DNA of 64,000 nucleotides from Hyaloraphidium curvatum (Eukaryota > Monoblepharomycota > Hyaloraphidiomycetes > Hyaloraphidiales > Hyaloraphidiaceae), in assembly GCA_025558095.1 (NCBI GenBank), contig JAIVFI010000011.1, positions 558,001-622,000 of the forward strand. The letters are read 5' to 3'. The position numbers and the translations under genes were made by a program. The notes beneath the pieces were generated by a model that saw only the letters and a program-made list of their open reading frames with translations, was not told the DNA's origin and made no database searches. Positions 1-11,056 of the stretch are shown one piece after another (position 1 is the stretch's first letter; each line of letters begins with the position of its first letter).

Positions 1-1900
1 GTCGAGCAGGATGACCTTCTTGCCCTTGGATGCCGCGTACTTTTGCACGACGGTGTTCGTCTCGAGCTTTGGCAACGACATCCTGCTGTCGTACTCGGCG
101 GCAACCCTCTGCCAAACCGCCAGATCAGCTTACTGCCGAAAGACAAAAGGCCCGGGGCACGCACCGTTAGCTCGGCAACGAAGCTGGTTCCCCAGTAGGC
201 AGCCGTGTACTTGGTCACGTAGCGGTAAAGCTTCTGGTAGTTCTCCGCCCTCGCCTTGTCCGACATGGTCACGGCGTCGTGGATCGCATGCGCCAGCTCC
301 TCCGTGTTCCACGGGTTGACGATAATGGAGCCGTTGAGGCTCTGCGCGGCGCCGGCAAACTCGGAAAGCACCATGACGCCGTGCCGCTCCTGCTGGCACG
401 CGATGTACTCGTACGAGACGAGGTTCATGCCGTCCCGGGTCGAGGAGACGATGCAGGCGTCCGAGATGGCGTAGAGGGCGACGAGCTCCTCGAAGGTGAC
501 GGACTTGTGCATGAAGTGGATTGGCATGTAGTCGACCGTGCCTGCCGAAACAGGTCAGACCGTGCTGCGACAGATGAAGAGCAAACTCACCAAAACGTCC
601 GTTGATCCTGCCAACGAGTTCGTTTACCACCGTCTGCAGCCGCTGGTACTCCTCCACATCCTGCCGGCTGGGTACGGCGACCTGCACGAGCACCACCTTC
701 TCGACCCATTCCGGGTGCTTGCTCAGGAACAGCTCCAGCGCGTGGAGCTTCTGCGGCACGCCCTTGATGTAGTCGAGCCGGTCCACGCCGACGAGGATCT
801 TGGTCCCGGCGAACTTGGCCTCGAGCCGCGCGATCCGCTGCTTGATCGAAGGCTTCTGGAGGCCCTCGGCGAACTTGTCGGGGTCGATGCCGATGGGGAA
901 GGTGCCCACGTGGACCAGGCGGCCCTCGAACTCGACGCCGTTGGGCATCGAGTGGAGGCCGAGGACGCGGGTGCAGGAGGAGAGGAAGTGTCGGGCTGCC
1001 AACTCACGCTTCAGTAACACTTCTCGGCGTCAGCCGCCAGATCCTCACCGTAGTCGTAGGTGTGGAACCCAAGCAGGTCCGAGTGCACCACGCCCATCAG
1101 AACTTCGCGTCGGACGGGAAGAATTCTGATCAAGGACGGGCCGTCAAGTGTGTCGTGGCGAACGGAACCCACTCCAAACTCACCGATAGATTTCCGAGCT
1201 GGGAAACGGCGTGTGCAGGAAGAAACCGATCTTGACGTTCAGCTTGGGATCAATCCGCTGGCGCAACATCATTGGAACGAGCATCTGAAGACGCGTGTTG
1301 AGTGGGGGAGGAGGACAAGCCGTTCCAGTCCTTCTCACCAGGTGGTAGTCGTGGATCCAGACCAGGTCGTCCTCCTTCACAATCTCGCTGATGGCATCGG
1401 CAAAGATCTCGTTGCACCGCTGGTAAGCGTCCCAGTATACCTCGGAGAACGAGATTTCGCCCGGGTGGTAGTGGAACAGGGGCCAGAGGATCGAGTTGGA
1501 GAAGCCGTTGTAGTGCTTGTCGGCCAGGTCGTCGGGAACAAACACCGGCACGGAGGAGTGCTGGCTCCGGAGCTGGTTCTTGACCGTTTCCTGCTCCTCA
1601 GGGGAGACTTCGAGGCCTGCCGGGGAGTCGCGTAAGAAACACCGCCCGCGCCGCCAAACGGGCCAACCAACCGGGCCATCCGATCCACGTGAACGACATC
1701 TGCTTCTTCAGCCCGCTCAGGGCCGACACCAGGCCGCCGGAGCTCATCGCGAACTTCCAGCCGTTCTCGGTCTTGGTTATCGTGATGGGCAGGCGGTTCG
1801 ACACGCAGAGCAAGCGTCCGGTGACGCCGGGGGAAAGATGGCCCTCGGGCTCGGCGGCAGAAGGGCCGGGTTCCGACGGAGCGGTGCCGTTGGCGGCCAT
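1..1900 (-). CDS. TPS1: Alpha,alpha-trehalose-phosphate synthase (UDP-forming), 3' end cut by the window edge
   Basis: A GT20 enzyme that makes trehalose-6-phosphate from UDP-glucose and glucose-6-phosphate in the cytosol. The start is the ATG at 1900. The early motif LLCVSNRLPITI is the usual TPS N-terminus, followed by WIGWPG, HYNGFSNSILWPLFHY, WIHDYHL, GVDRLDYIKG and SSTRDGMNLVSYEYIACQ, all classic for the family. The frame is restored by six short GT-AG introns: 1617-1671, 1286-1338, 1126-1183, 996-1048, 542-590 and 109-164 (49-58 nt each). Exons are therefore complement(1-108, 165-541, 591-995, 1049-1125, 1184-1285, 1339-1616, 1672-1900). The C-terminus is missing, so I cannot say whether a phosphatase domain follows. 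The product is a stress protectant and storage sugar precursor in fungi. Confidence 0.95.
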
Positions 1901-2257
1901 CGTTGCGGGGCACGTCAGCGGGTGGGGCGCCTGTCGTGCTCCGCGCGCTGCACACGTCGAAACTCCCGAAAGACCGCGGAACTGCGGTCAGGGCATATGA
2001 AATCGACTGCCGACGCGTCCTCTCGGCTTCTGGAGGCTGGCCGGAGGAAGGCTTCTACGCCGCAGATGGTGTCTCAGAGGGGCGGCCGAGTTTCGCCGAG
2101 CGTGTTCGCTCCGCCTCGTTCCGATTCTGCCGAGTTCGCTGGCGCCGTTGCGCAAAACCAAGCCCAATTTTGAACACGCATGTACACTCTACTGCACAAT
2201 CCACTTCCGACTAGCCCAATGTCGCTTCCCGTACCCGGATGCGCCTGCGTCTGGAAC
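1901..2257. other. Intergenic region upstream of TPS1 and downstream of the monooxygenase gene
   Basis: No supportable gene is visible. The segment should hold the TPS1 promoter and the 3' end of the monooxygenase gene. Positions 2165-2224 closely resemble 4023-4073 on the other side of the monooxygenase gene (see the repeat entries). Confidence 0.5.
2165..2224. repeat. Imperfect direct repeat, copy A, 3' of the monooxygenase gene
   Basis: Shares the core ACGCATGTACA, a preceding CAATTT tract, and a following ATCCACxTCCGAC then ATGTCG with copy B at 4023-4073. The two copies flank the intronless monooxygenase gene in direct orientation, about 1.85 kb apart. They could be related 3' UTRs or traces of an insertion; the similarity was found by eye. 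Confidence 0.45.
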
Positions 2258-3898
2258 CTACAACTTTCCTTCCAGCCCATCCCCGCTCTCACCGGTCGCA
2301 TCGAAGCGGAAGCCGCGATACTCCTCGGCGGCGATCCGCGCGCAGGTGTGGCGGTAGCCGGCGCCGACGTAGGGCATGAACACCTTCGGTTTGCCCGGTA
2401 TGTTTACCCCACGGTACCAGGAATTGGCCTCGGGAAAGAGCGTCCGCGACGCCACGTCTGCGACGTGCTCGACCCAGGCCCGCTGCGCCTCCTCCTCAGG
2501 CTCGACGGTGCGCAGGTTGCGCTCCCGCATGTGACCGAGGCACCCGATCAGCCAATCGACGTGGTGCTCGCCGTTGGTGATGACGTTGCCGATCACCGAC
2601 GGGCTCTGCGGCCCGGTGAGGCAAAAGAGGTTGGGGAACCCCGCGACGGTCAGGCCGAGATAGGTCTGCGGACCCTCGGCCCAGGCCTGCTTCAGGGTGC
2701 GCCCGCCGCGGCCGGTGATGTCGATCGCCAGCAGCGCGCCGGTGACCGCGTCGAAGCCGGTGGCGAACACGATGGCATCGAGCTTGATGTGGCGGGCGGC
2801 GGTATTCACGCCGTCCGGCACGATGCGCTCGATCGGCTCGCGCCGCAGGTTAACCAGCGCGACGTTGGGCCGGTTGAAGGTCTGGTAGTACCCCGTGTCG
2901 ACGCAGATGCGCTTCACGCCCAGCGGGTGGTCGGTCGGGCAGAGATCCTCGGCGGTCCGCGGATCGTGCACTGTGTCGCGGATCTTCTGGCGCACAAACT
3001 CGCACGCGACGTCGTTGACCCCGTGGTGGGTCAGGATGTTGGGGAAGGCGTAGAGTATGCCGCCGCCGCCCTCCTGCCACAGCTGCTCGTAGCGCTGCCA
3101 CTGCACGTCGCGCGGCGGCACCGGCGCGGTGGCTGCGTTCGGCGGCACGCGGCCGAAGTCCGAGTGCTCGAAGCTCTGGCGGTAGGCCTCGAAGCCCTTC
3201 TCAAAAAGCACGTGGTCCTCCTCCGTCAGTGGCCGGTTGCGCGACGGCATCGAGAAGTTGGGCGTGCGCTGGAACACGGTGAGGTGGGCCGCGGCCTCGG
3301 CGATCAGCGGGATCGCCTGGACGCCAGACGAGCCTGTCCCCACGACGCCGACGCGCATGCCGCTGAAGTCGACCGGCTCGTGCGGCCACTTTGCGGTGTG
3401 GTAGACGGCGCCGGCGAAGCTGTCTTTGCCGGGGATGTCCGGCGTGTTGGGCACCGATAGGGCGCCGGTCGCCAGGATGCAGAAGCGCGCGCGGAGGACG
3501 TCGCCTTTGTCGGTGCGCACCGTCCACCGCGCGGTGGCCTCGTCCCATGCCGCCGCGGTCACGCGGGTCTCAAATTTGATCAGATCACGCAGCCGGAAGC
3601 GGTCGGCCGCGTGGGAGACGTATTGCAGGATCTCGGCCCGCGCGGCAAACTTCTCCGACCAGCGCCAGTCGCGCCGCAGCTCGGGGGACCACGAGTACGA
3701 ATAGAGCAGGCTCGGAACGTCGCAGCGCACCCCGGGATAACGGTTCCAGTACCACGTGCCCCCAACGTCCGGCGCGGCCTCGAGGCCGACGACCGACAGC
3801 CCGCTCTCGCGCAGCCGGTGCAGCGCATAGAGGCCGGCGAACCCGGCTCCGACGACCACCGCGTCGCAATCCATCTGAGGCGCGTACGGAGTTCCCAA
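2258..3898 (-). CDS. Baeyer-Villiger-type flavin monooxygenase
   Basis: A 546-residue class B flavoprotein monooxygenase that would use FAD, NADPH and O2 to insert oxygen next to a ketone; the substrate cannot be told. The N-terminus has the FAD Rossmann motif GAGFAG (about residues 17-22), followed by DVGGTWYWNRYPGVRCD, typical of cyclohexanone/steroid monooxygenase relatives. The Baeyer-Villiger fingerprint FxGxxxHTxxWP appears as FAGAVYHTAKWP, and the second nucleotide-binding motif is GTGSSG. The gene is one uninterrupted frame although neighbouring genes have introns; together with its bacterial-looking sequence this suggests horizontal transfer. A second possible start lies eight codons in (MDCDAVVVG). 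There is no signal peptide, so it is probably cytosolic. Confidence 0.93.
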   Translation of the reverse strand: MGTPYAPQMDCDAVVVGAGFAGLYALHRLRESGLSVVGLEAAPDVGGTWYWNRYPGVRCDVPSLLYSYSWSPELRRDWRWSEKFAARAEILQYVSHAADRFRLRDLIKFETRVTAAAWDEATARWTVRTDKGDVLRARFCILATGALSVPNTPDIPGKDSFAGAVYHTAKWPHEPVDFSGMRVGVVGTGSSGVQAIPLIAEAAAHLTVFQRTPNFSMPSRNRPLTEEDHVLFEKGFEAYRQSFEHSDFGRVPPNAATAPVPPRDVQWQRYEQLWQEGGGGILYAFPNILTHHGVNDVACEFVRQKIRDTVHDPRTAEDLCPTDHPLGVKRICVDTGYYQTFNRPNVALVNLRREPIERIVPDGVNTAARHIKLDAIVFATGFDAVTGALLAIDITGRGGRTLKQAWAEGPQTYLGLTVAGFPNLFCLTGPQSPSVIGNVITNGEHHVDWLIGCLGHMRERNLRTVEPEEEAQRAWVEHVADVASRTLFPEANSWYRGVNIPGKPKVFMPYVGAGYRHTCARIAAEEYRGFRFDATGESGDGLEGKL

Positions 3899-4022
3899 TG
3901 TGGCGACCGGCCGTGTGCAGGAGAGGATGAGGATTCTCCGTGTTCACAGTGGCAAAGCGTCTGGGGCCGATGCCGCTCTTGGGATTCGCCCGGCGAAACC
4001 CTCCGATCTAACTTCAAGATCT

Positions 4023-4073
4023 CAATTTGACGACGCATGTACAACTGGCAACACGATCCACATCCGACATGTC
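4023..4073. repeat. Imperfect direct repeat, copy B, between the aldolase and monooxygenase genes
   Basis: Partner of the element at 2165-2224, with the same order of blocks (CAATTT, ACGCATGTACA, ATCCACATCCGAC, ATGTCG). It lies 80-130 bp past the stop codon of the aldolase-like gene, so it may be part of that gene's 3' UTR. Confidence 0.45.
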
Positions 4074-4152
4074 GGTAACTTCCCGGCCACACCATCGCTG
4101 AAGCATCCCGATCCCCGGTCCGCCTCTCAGTCAAAGAGGGCGTGCTACCACA

Positions 4153-5442
4153 TCACTCGAACAGGTCGGGCTGCTCCTTGGCGATGATGTCGAAGTAGGG
4201 CTGCGCCTGGAACCAGCCGGCAATGGTCGTGCCCACGAGGCCCCTCGTCTTGGTCGCGACCTCGTGCGTGAGGATCTTGGGCTTGCCGACGCTCTCGGCG
4301 AGGATCTGCGCCTGGCACTGGCGCTCGGCCGACCTGCGCGGCCTCAAGAGTCAGAAAAAGGTGGGAAAGGCGGCAGGAAAAGCGAACCCACAGGAACCAC
4401 CAGAAGCACTCGTCGACGGACCGGCCCGCGGTCAGCAGCCCGTGGTTCGACAGGATGACGAGGTGGTTCTCCTTGCCAATCAGCTTGCCGATGAGCTTGC
4501 CCTCCTCCTTGTCGTCCACGACGCCCGTGTAGTCGTCGTAGACCTCCTGCCTCTCGTAGAACGCGCACGCGTCCTGCGTGATGGGGTCGAGCTTGCGGAG
4601 GAGGGTCGACCAGACCTTGCCGTACATGCTGTGCGAGTGCGCGGCGGCGGTCACCCAGGGCTGGGTCTTGTGGATGCCCGAGTGGATGGCGAACGCGGCG
4701 GCGTTGACGGGGCGGTTGCCCTCGATGACCTCGCCGGCCTCGTTGACGCGGATCAGGTCCGAGACCTTGATGAGCTTGAAGGCCATTCCGAACGGGTTGA
4801 CCTGCCGACGGCATACGGAGGTCAGCGAGGAAGGCAGGGAAAGGCGGACGGTGCGCCCAGCTACCCACCCAGAAAGTGTCAGGAAACTCCGGGTCCCGCA
4901 CGGTCAGGTGCCCGGCAACGCCCTCGTCGAAGCCGTACTTGCCTGGGACGAGCGCGGGCCGAGTTAGCAACCCCTGCGCGGCGTTCCTGGGAGACAGCCC
5001 CGATGCCCGTGCCCTGCCTCCTCCGCCAGTCCTGCGCCGGAAAACTATCCTCCTGCGCTCTCCGAACGGGCTCCTGCGGGTTTCCGGGGCTCCCCGCTGC
5101 CACCGCCGGCCCCGCGCGACGCCCTCCGCCCCGAGCCCCGCCCTCTGCCCCGCGCGGCGCCCCCCGCCCCGCCCGAAACGCACCGAACAGCCTGATGGCC
5201 ATCGTCAGCCGCTCCTTCCGGTACTTGCGCTCCTCCGCCACGGTCTCGAACTTGGGCGGCGTCGACATCATGAAGGGGATAGACCGGACCTCGCCGTCCG
5301 CGGCCTGCAGCTTCTCGGTGCGGTCCGACATGTATCCGGTGGCCGCGGCGGGCTCGATGGCGTCTCCGGAGGGAGGCATATTGGGCGCTGGAAGGTAGGG
5401 GTGCGCCTGGAAGCGAAGTGGAACGCAACTGGCCCGTGGCAA
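4153..5442 (-). CDS. Class II aldolase/adducin domain protein
   Basis: A homologue of the fungal class II aldolase/adducin-head family: a metal-binding fold in which histidines hold a divalent ion and sugar-phosphate-like substrates are cleaved or isomerised. The in-vivo substrate is unknown. Conserved stretches are KYGFDEGVAGHLTVRDPE, FWVNPFGMAF, the His motif TAAAHSHSMYGKVWS, ILSNHGLLTAGRSVDE and the C-terminal TTIAGWFQAQPYFD. Three introns restore the frame: 4943-5183 (241 nt, unusually long here), 4802-4868 and 4334-4391. The last one reads FWWFL|SAERQCQAQ across the junction, as expected for the family. The upstream ATG at 5442 gives a 21-residue leader; the ATG at 5379 (MPPSGDA) or a later Met (MSDRTEKL) may be the true start. 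Confidence 0.9.
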
Positions 5443-5704
5443 GGACGACCAGCAGGGCGCGGAAGAGAACAGCGCTCGCCCATCGCATTTCCCCTGTATT
5501 GACAGCGAAGCGGATGGGATATCCAGAGGATATGAAGAAGAACTAGCTTGGGAAAGACCGGGTCTTTCTGGACGGATTGCGGAACAAGATCACTTGAAAA
5601 GTCCCACAGAAGAAGATCTACCCGAGGCACCCGAGAAAAAGCCGACCACCGCGTCCATCGTCGACCGTACTCTCCAACGGTCTTCTCCAGAGTCCGATTG
5701 CCGC

Positions 5705-5941
5705 TCAGTCCGTCACCCCGGCCCTGATAAGATCCTCGCACTTCGCGTTGGCCCAGTCGTGAGCGTACATGGCCAGCAGGAGCGGCGGGGCAAAGCAAGG
5801 CACGTTGGCGATGACGCGGCGGTAGGCGTTGAACAGGCTCTGGTTGAACATGCCGGCGGTGACTCGCTGGCGCATCGGCGAGAGGGCATACGTCCAAATG
5901 CCCATCTGCGGCAGTCCGGGCAGTCGGCCCCACTGAAGCAT
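5705..5941 (-). CDS. QCR8: Cytochrome b-c1 complex subunit 8 (UcrQ/QCR8 family)
   Basis: A 78-residue protein matching the small subunit of mitochondrial complex III that contacts cytochrome b. Features of the UcrQ family seen here are the Gly-Ile-x-Thr-Tyr-x-Leu-Ser-Pro start of the conserved region (GIWTYALSPMRQR), one hydrophobic segment (about residues 46-60, VPCFAPPLLLAMYA) and a short charged tail. The frame is open upstream to 6025, but CTCAG lies just before AGCCACG-ATG, so a 5' UTR intron is possible and I chose the ATG at 5941. The length agrees with the family (about 80-110 residues). Confidence 0.82.
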   Translation of the reverse strand: MLQWGRLPGLPQMGIWTYALSPMRQRVTAGMFNQSLFNAYRRVIANVPCFAPPLLLAMYAHDWANAKCEDLIRAGVTD

Positions 5942-6258
5942 CGTGGCTCTGAGAAAGTGAGCTGGAGTCAGTGACGTGTCACCAAAGAGGCGCGCGCGGG
6001 AGCCTGAAGCAGGGCGGCACGACACTCTCGGCCAGCCGGAACAGAAATCGACTTCCTCAGTCGTCTTGTAGGGGCCCTCACCTTTATTGGAGGGCAGCGG
6101 TGGTTTGCGCTTTGCGCGGCCGGTCGACGAACCATCTCAGACCTGGACCGGGTCTTCACGCCGACCGACCACAAAGGCGATCAAGATTCTATGCGTTCGC
6201 GCTGCTCATCCAACAGATGCCACGCTCCTTTTTCCTCCTCCCTGCCCCGTCAGCCCGT
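5942..6258. other. Intergenic region upstream of QCR8 and downstream of the sulfite reductase gene
   Basis: No gene is supported here. It should contain the QCR8 promoter and the end of the sulfite reductase transcript, which comes from the same strand. Confidence 0.4.
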
Positions 6259-9200
6259 TCAGTCGTGGAAGTCCGTCTTGGCTACCACAACCCTCTTGAC
6301 GATCCCCGCCCGGATGACCCAGTCCCCGAACGGCTCGCCCTTCTGCCTCTCGACCGCGTACCGCTTGATGAGCGGCGACAGCTCGGCTACGATCTCGTCG
6401 TCGCCGAGCGACTCCTTGAACAGCTTTGCCAGCCGCTCGCCGTGGTGGCCGCCGCCCAGGTAGACGTTGTACGAGCCCGGCGCCTTGCCGACAAAGGCGA
6501 TTTCGGCGTTGTACGGGCGGGCGCAGCCGTTGGGGCAGCCTGTGACAGGAAAAGGTTGTGAGACTCCTGCAGAAGAGATCGCAGGTTCAAGTCAACGTAC
6601 CGGTCATGCGGATCACGATCGAGTCGTGCATCAGCCCCGACTCCTCGATGGCGTCCTCGAGCCTGCTGATCAGGCTGGGCAGGTACCGCTCGCTCTCGGC
6701 GAACGCCAGCCCGCACGTCGGCAGCGCGACGCAAGCCATGCTCGACAGCCGCAGACCGGACTTCTTGCTGTCGTCGATGCCGTACTTTTCCAGGAGCGCC
6801 TGGATGCGCGGCTTCTCGGCGGCGGGGACGCCGGCGATCATGAGGTGCTGGTTCGGGGTCAGCCGGAAGTCGCCCTTGTGCACCTTGGCGATCTCGCGGA
6901 TCGCCGTGCGCATCTGCTGCTCGGGCGTGTCCTTGACGCGGCCGTTGGTGATGAAGAAGGTGAAGTGCCACGTGTCGTTGAGCCCCTTGAACCAGCCGTA
7001 CTTGTCCGTGTTCTCGGTGAACTTGAACGGCTTGGCCGGCTCGAGCTTGTACCCCAGCCGCGCCTCGACCTCGCCGCGGAACCAGTCGATCCCGCGGTCG
7101 TCGATGGTGTACTTGAGCCTCGCGTGCTTGCGGTTGGTCCGGTCGCCGTAGTCGCGCTGCACCAGCACCACCTTCTCGCCGACGTCGATGGCCCTGTCGG
7201 CCGGCGCGTAGCCGAGCATGTCGGCCAGGCGCGGGTACGTCTTCTTGTTGCCGTGCGTCATGCCCATGCCGCCGCCGACGGTGATGTTGTACCCGACGAC
7301 GCGGGTGCCCTCGACGATGGCGATGAAGCCGAGGTCGTGTGCAAAGATGTCGACGTCGTTGGAGGGCGGTACGGCGACGACGGTCTTGAACTTGCGCGGC
7401 AAAAAGGTGCGCCCGTAGATGGGCTCGACCTCCTCGGACGTCATGACGGGCTTCTTGTCGAGCCAGATCTCGTGGTAGGCCGCCGACTTGGGCAGCATGT
7501 GCTCGCTCCAGCGCTTGGAAAATTCGTACACCTGCGCGTGCACCTCGGACTGCTCGGGGTTGGCGCCGCACATGACGGTGCGGTTCACGTCGCCGCAGGC
7601 GGCGATGGTGTCCATCAGCACGCGGTTCATGTCCTGGATCGCGGGCTTGAGGTGCCGCTTGATGATGCCGTGCAGCTGGAACGTCTGCCGCGTGGTGATC
7701 TTGATGGTCCCGTTGGCGTGCTCCTCGCAGATGCGGTCCATGGCCAGCCACTGCTCCGTGGAGCACACGCCGGCGGGCAGGCGCACGCGGACCATGAACG
7801 AGAAGGCGGGCTCGAAGCCCGCGTTCTTGCGCTCCTCGCGGATGTCGCGGTCGTCCTGCTGGTAGATGCCGTGGAACTTGAGCAGCTTCTGGTCCCACTC
7901 CATCACGCCGCCCGTGGAGCCGTCGACGAGGCCCTCGTTGATGGTGCCGCGGAGGAAGTTGCTGGCCTCCTTGATGTTGTCATCGGGGGCCACCGCGGGC
8001 TCGCCCGCGGGACCGACGCCCTCGACGCCGAGCGCGGACCAGAACTCGGGCATCCACGCCGAGTAGCCCGTCAGCCACCCGTCGGGGTCCTGGTCGTCGC
8101 CGACGCCGCACTCGGTCAGCCTCTGCGCGCCGAGCTTGGCGATGCGCGCGTCGAGGTCCTTGCCGGCCTTGGCGAAGAAGTGCTCGTCGCCCGGGGCCGG
8201 CCAGTAGTGCCTGTCGCCCATGCTGAAGACCGAGAACTTGACGTTGCGCAGGTCCAGCGCGGTGGAGCCGACGAACTTCCAGAACTCCCTCGCGTTCTGC
8301 GGGAACTCGCCCTGCCCCGCCGTGCTCGTCACGAAGCACACGTGCTTCTCCTCGGGCAGCCCCTCGGCGTCGTACTCGTCCATCGGCATCACCCTCGGGG
8401 AAAAGGCAAACTCCTTGGCCTGCTTGGCGAGCTTCTTGGCCACCCCCGCCGCGTTGCCGCCGTCGGACCCGTACAGGATCAGCAGCGGCTCCGTCTTCAT
8501 GCCCCCGAGCAGGGCCTCGTACGTGTCCCGTGCCTTGGCCTCGAACTCGCCGCGCATGGCCCGCTCCCAGTCGGCGTTCCACTCGCCCTCCCCGCCGCGG
8601 GCCTGCGTCACCTGCGCCAGCAGCTCGCGGCCCTCGAGGAACCTCTCCACCTCGATCCGCAGCTTCTCGCTCTCGAGGTCGAACCGCTCCTGCTGGGGAT
8701 CCCACCGGTAGAGCGGCCACTTGCCGGAATCCACGGCCAGCTTGACCTCCTTGAGCTGCGCCAGCGCAGCCGACTGCCCCGGCTTGTCCGCCTTGACCGT
8801 CGGAGCGTAGCACAGCACCACGGCCGGCCCGTCGAACGCGTCGGCCTCGGCGATGCTCCGCACCAGCTGCGAGTAGCTCGACCCCAGCGCGCACGAGGCC
8901 ACGTAGGCCGTGCCGTACTGCATCGCCCACAGGCCGAGGTCCTTCTTGCCGCCCTGTTCCCCGGCGGGGGTGGTGTCGACGAGGACGAGCTTGACCGGGT
9001 GCGGGGACTTGAGCAGGTGCGCGATGCCGGCGCTGGCGGGGTCGTACGCGGTCGTCGAGCCCGAGAGGAGCCACATGGAGGGCGGCACGAGGTGGTGCTT
9101 GTGCTCCGAGAGGAGCTTGGCGAGGGGCGACGAGGCGAACCACGCCTCGGCGGCGAGGAACGCGGTGATCTTGTCCGCGGCCTCGGCGGCCTGCGCCGGC

Positions 9201-10680
9201 GAGCCGGTGGCCCACTCGTCGATCAGGCCCTTGAGCGCGGGCGGGCACACGCCCGACTCGGCCTCCTTCCGGGCCTTGACGACGAACTCCTTCCTCGCCC
9301 TCGCCCGCTCCTCGAGCACCCCCAGGCCAAACTCGACCGTCCTGTCCTCCTCGCCCTGCCCCTCGACGCGGACGCCCCATGCGGACTTGTACCGCGGCGC
9401 ATTGCCGACCACCAGCCTGTCGCCAAACAGCTGCGAGAGCATCTTCATGTAGCCGGCCTCTGGGGCGGAGGGGTCGAAACCGCGGCGGAAGTCGGCGCCG
9501 CGCGAGGGGGCGGCGGTGCCGAGGGCGATCGGGGAGGCGGCGGGGCCGGGGGCGGCCAGGGCAGAGAGGAGGGTGGGGACGTAGGTGGCGGCGAGGGTGG
9601 GGGAGAGGAGGTGGATCTGGTGCGCGGCGGGGGGCGAGGGGAGCGTAGCGAGAGATGCACTGTGGGAATGAAGTGCATCCCGGATCAGCGCGGAACGGCG
9701 ATCGCCATGCACGTTGCAACCCACCACACGTCCGCAAACAGCGCATCGCCTTCAGTCTCGACGACGCCGACGGCCCTGACGCGCTTGTGTGAGGCGAGCA
9801 GCTCCAGCAGCGCCGGCTCGGGCCACGGCCTGAGCAGGTTCAGCGAGGCCACGCCCAGCGATCCCGACGAGTCGCCTTTTGCGAGCTCGCGGATGGCGGG
9901 AGACAGCGCGCCGGGCACCACGAGCACCGCGGCGGCATCGTCAGAGCCCGAGTAGGCCACGGGCAGCGGCACGGCCGAGATCAGGCCCTTGGCCTTTAGC
10001 GCGGCGGCGACCTCGGCGAAGCGCGCGGGGTACGCGGCCAGCTCCGGGTTCTCGGTGCGGCGCCTGAGCACGCCGGCCTTTTCCTCTGCGGGCGGCGCGG
10101 CCGGCTCGGGGAAGGCGGCTGCGACGTCTGCGGGGTCGGCCAGGGTGACCTCCTCCTCGGCGTCTGCGGCCTGCTCGCGCACGAACACGACGGCGGGCAC
10201 GCCGGTGGCGCGAGCGGCGGCGTGCGCGGCGATGCCGACGTCGGCGACCTCCTGCGGCGTCGCGGCGAACCACACGGCGCAGCCGGTGCCGCGGACGGCC
10301 GATGCCTTTGCGGCGTCTGCGAACGCCAGCCGCACAAACACCGTGACGGGCGCCCCGCGGGCGGCCAGCTGGAAGAGCGTCGGCAGCAGCGGCAGCAGCA
10401 GCGCCGACGGCGCGGCGACGACGGCCGGCGTGGGCGGCAGCGCCGCGGGCAGCTGCAGCCGCGGGTTGGCCTGCGATCCGATGTCAGCGGCGGACTCCCA
10501 TTCCCGCTCCAGTCCACCGACCAGCCTGATCACGCCCTCGCCGAGCTCCTTCTCGATAGCCTTGCCAAACTCCACGCGCCCGCCGTCCGCGCAGAGCACC
10601 GCGGTGCCGACGGCCCGCGCGACGTGCAGCAGCGCCGCCTCGCCCGTCGCCCGCCGCGGCGCGCTCGCCGCCGACGGCAT
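6259..10680 (-). CDS. MET5: Sulfite reductase (NADPH) beta subunit, haemoprotein
   Basis: Catalyses the six-electron reduction of sulfite to sulfide in sulfate assimilation, working with the flavoprotein alpha subunit (MET10). Exons are complement(6259-6539, 6601-9659, 9725-10680), giving 1431 residues, close to yeast Met5. Residues 1 to about 690 form the pyruvate/ketoacid-oxidoreductase-like N-terminal region of fungal enzymes. A flavodoxin domain starts near residue 705 ([14 protein letters not shown], with [15 protein letters not shown]). The nitrite/sulfite-reductase repeats follow from about residue 900 ([36 protein letters not shown]). The sirohaem/4Fe-4S ligands are the CX5C in [11 protein letters not shown] and the CX3C in [10 protein letters not shown]; the intron 6540-6600 lies between these two pairs. 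The start MPSAASAP at 10680 was chosen over an ATG at 10905, whose extra residues look like leader DNA. Confidence 0.95.
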
Positions 10681-11056
10681 CGTGTCCTCTGCCCGGCTGT
10701 GCCCCGCGATGCGGGTTCCCGGCAGCGTCCTACGGCGCGGAGCGGCTGCGGGGATTCCTCCGCGGCCTGGAGTTTTGTTGTTTGCCGATCTGTCGCCATT
10801 CTCCGCCACCGGGCCGGCATGCGGCCGAGGCGGCCATCCCTCGACGGTACCTGCTGCATTCAAAAGATACGTGCCTCGTACATCCATCTCCAGCACTCCA
10901 TCCACAGCATGCGCCTGTCATTTTCCCTCAACCGCCATCGGTCCGATCCGATCTCCGGTCCCGGCCGATTCAAGGCCAACCAGCACACGGGCCCTGAAGT
11001 AAGCGAGTCCTGCTAGACGAGCATGTATTCAGCGCACGTCAGCCCGAAACCACCCG
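10681..11056. other. Intergenic region upstream of MET5
   Basis: No gene supported. MET5 and the downstream epimerase gene are both on the minus strand, so this is the MET5 promoter region and, at its upper end, 3' sequence of the epimerase gene. I could not recognise a regulatory site. Confidence 0.4.

Noticed and set aside
6467-9955. A 1162-codon plus-strand open frame opposite the sulfite reductase gene
   Set aside because: The minus strand codes for a well-conserved enzyme; the plus frame is a by-product of GC-biased third positions.
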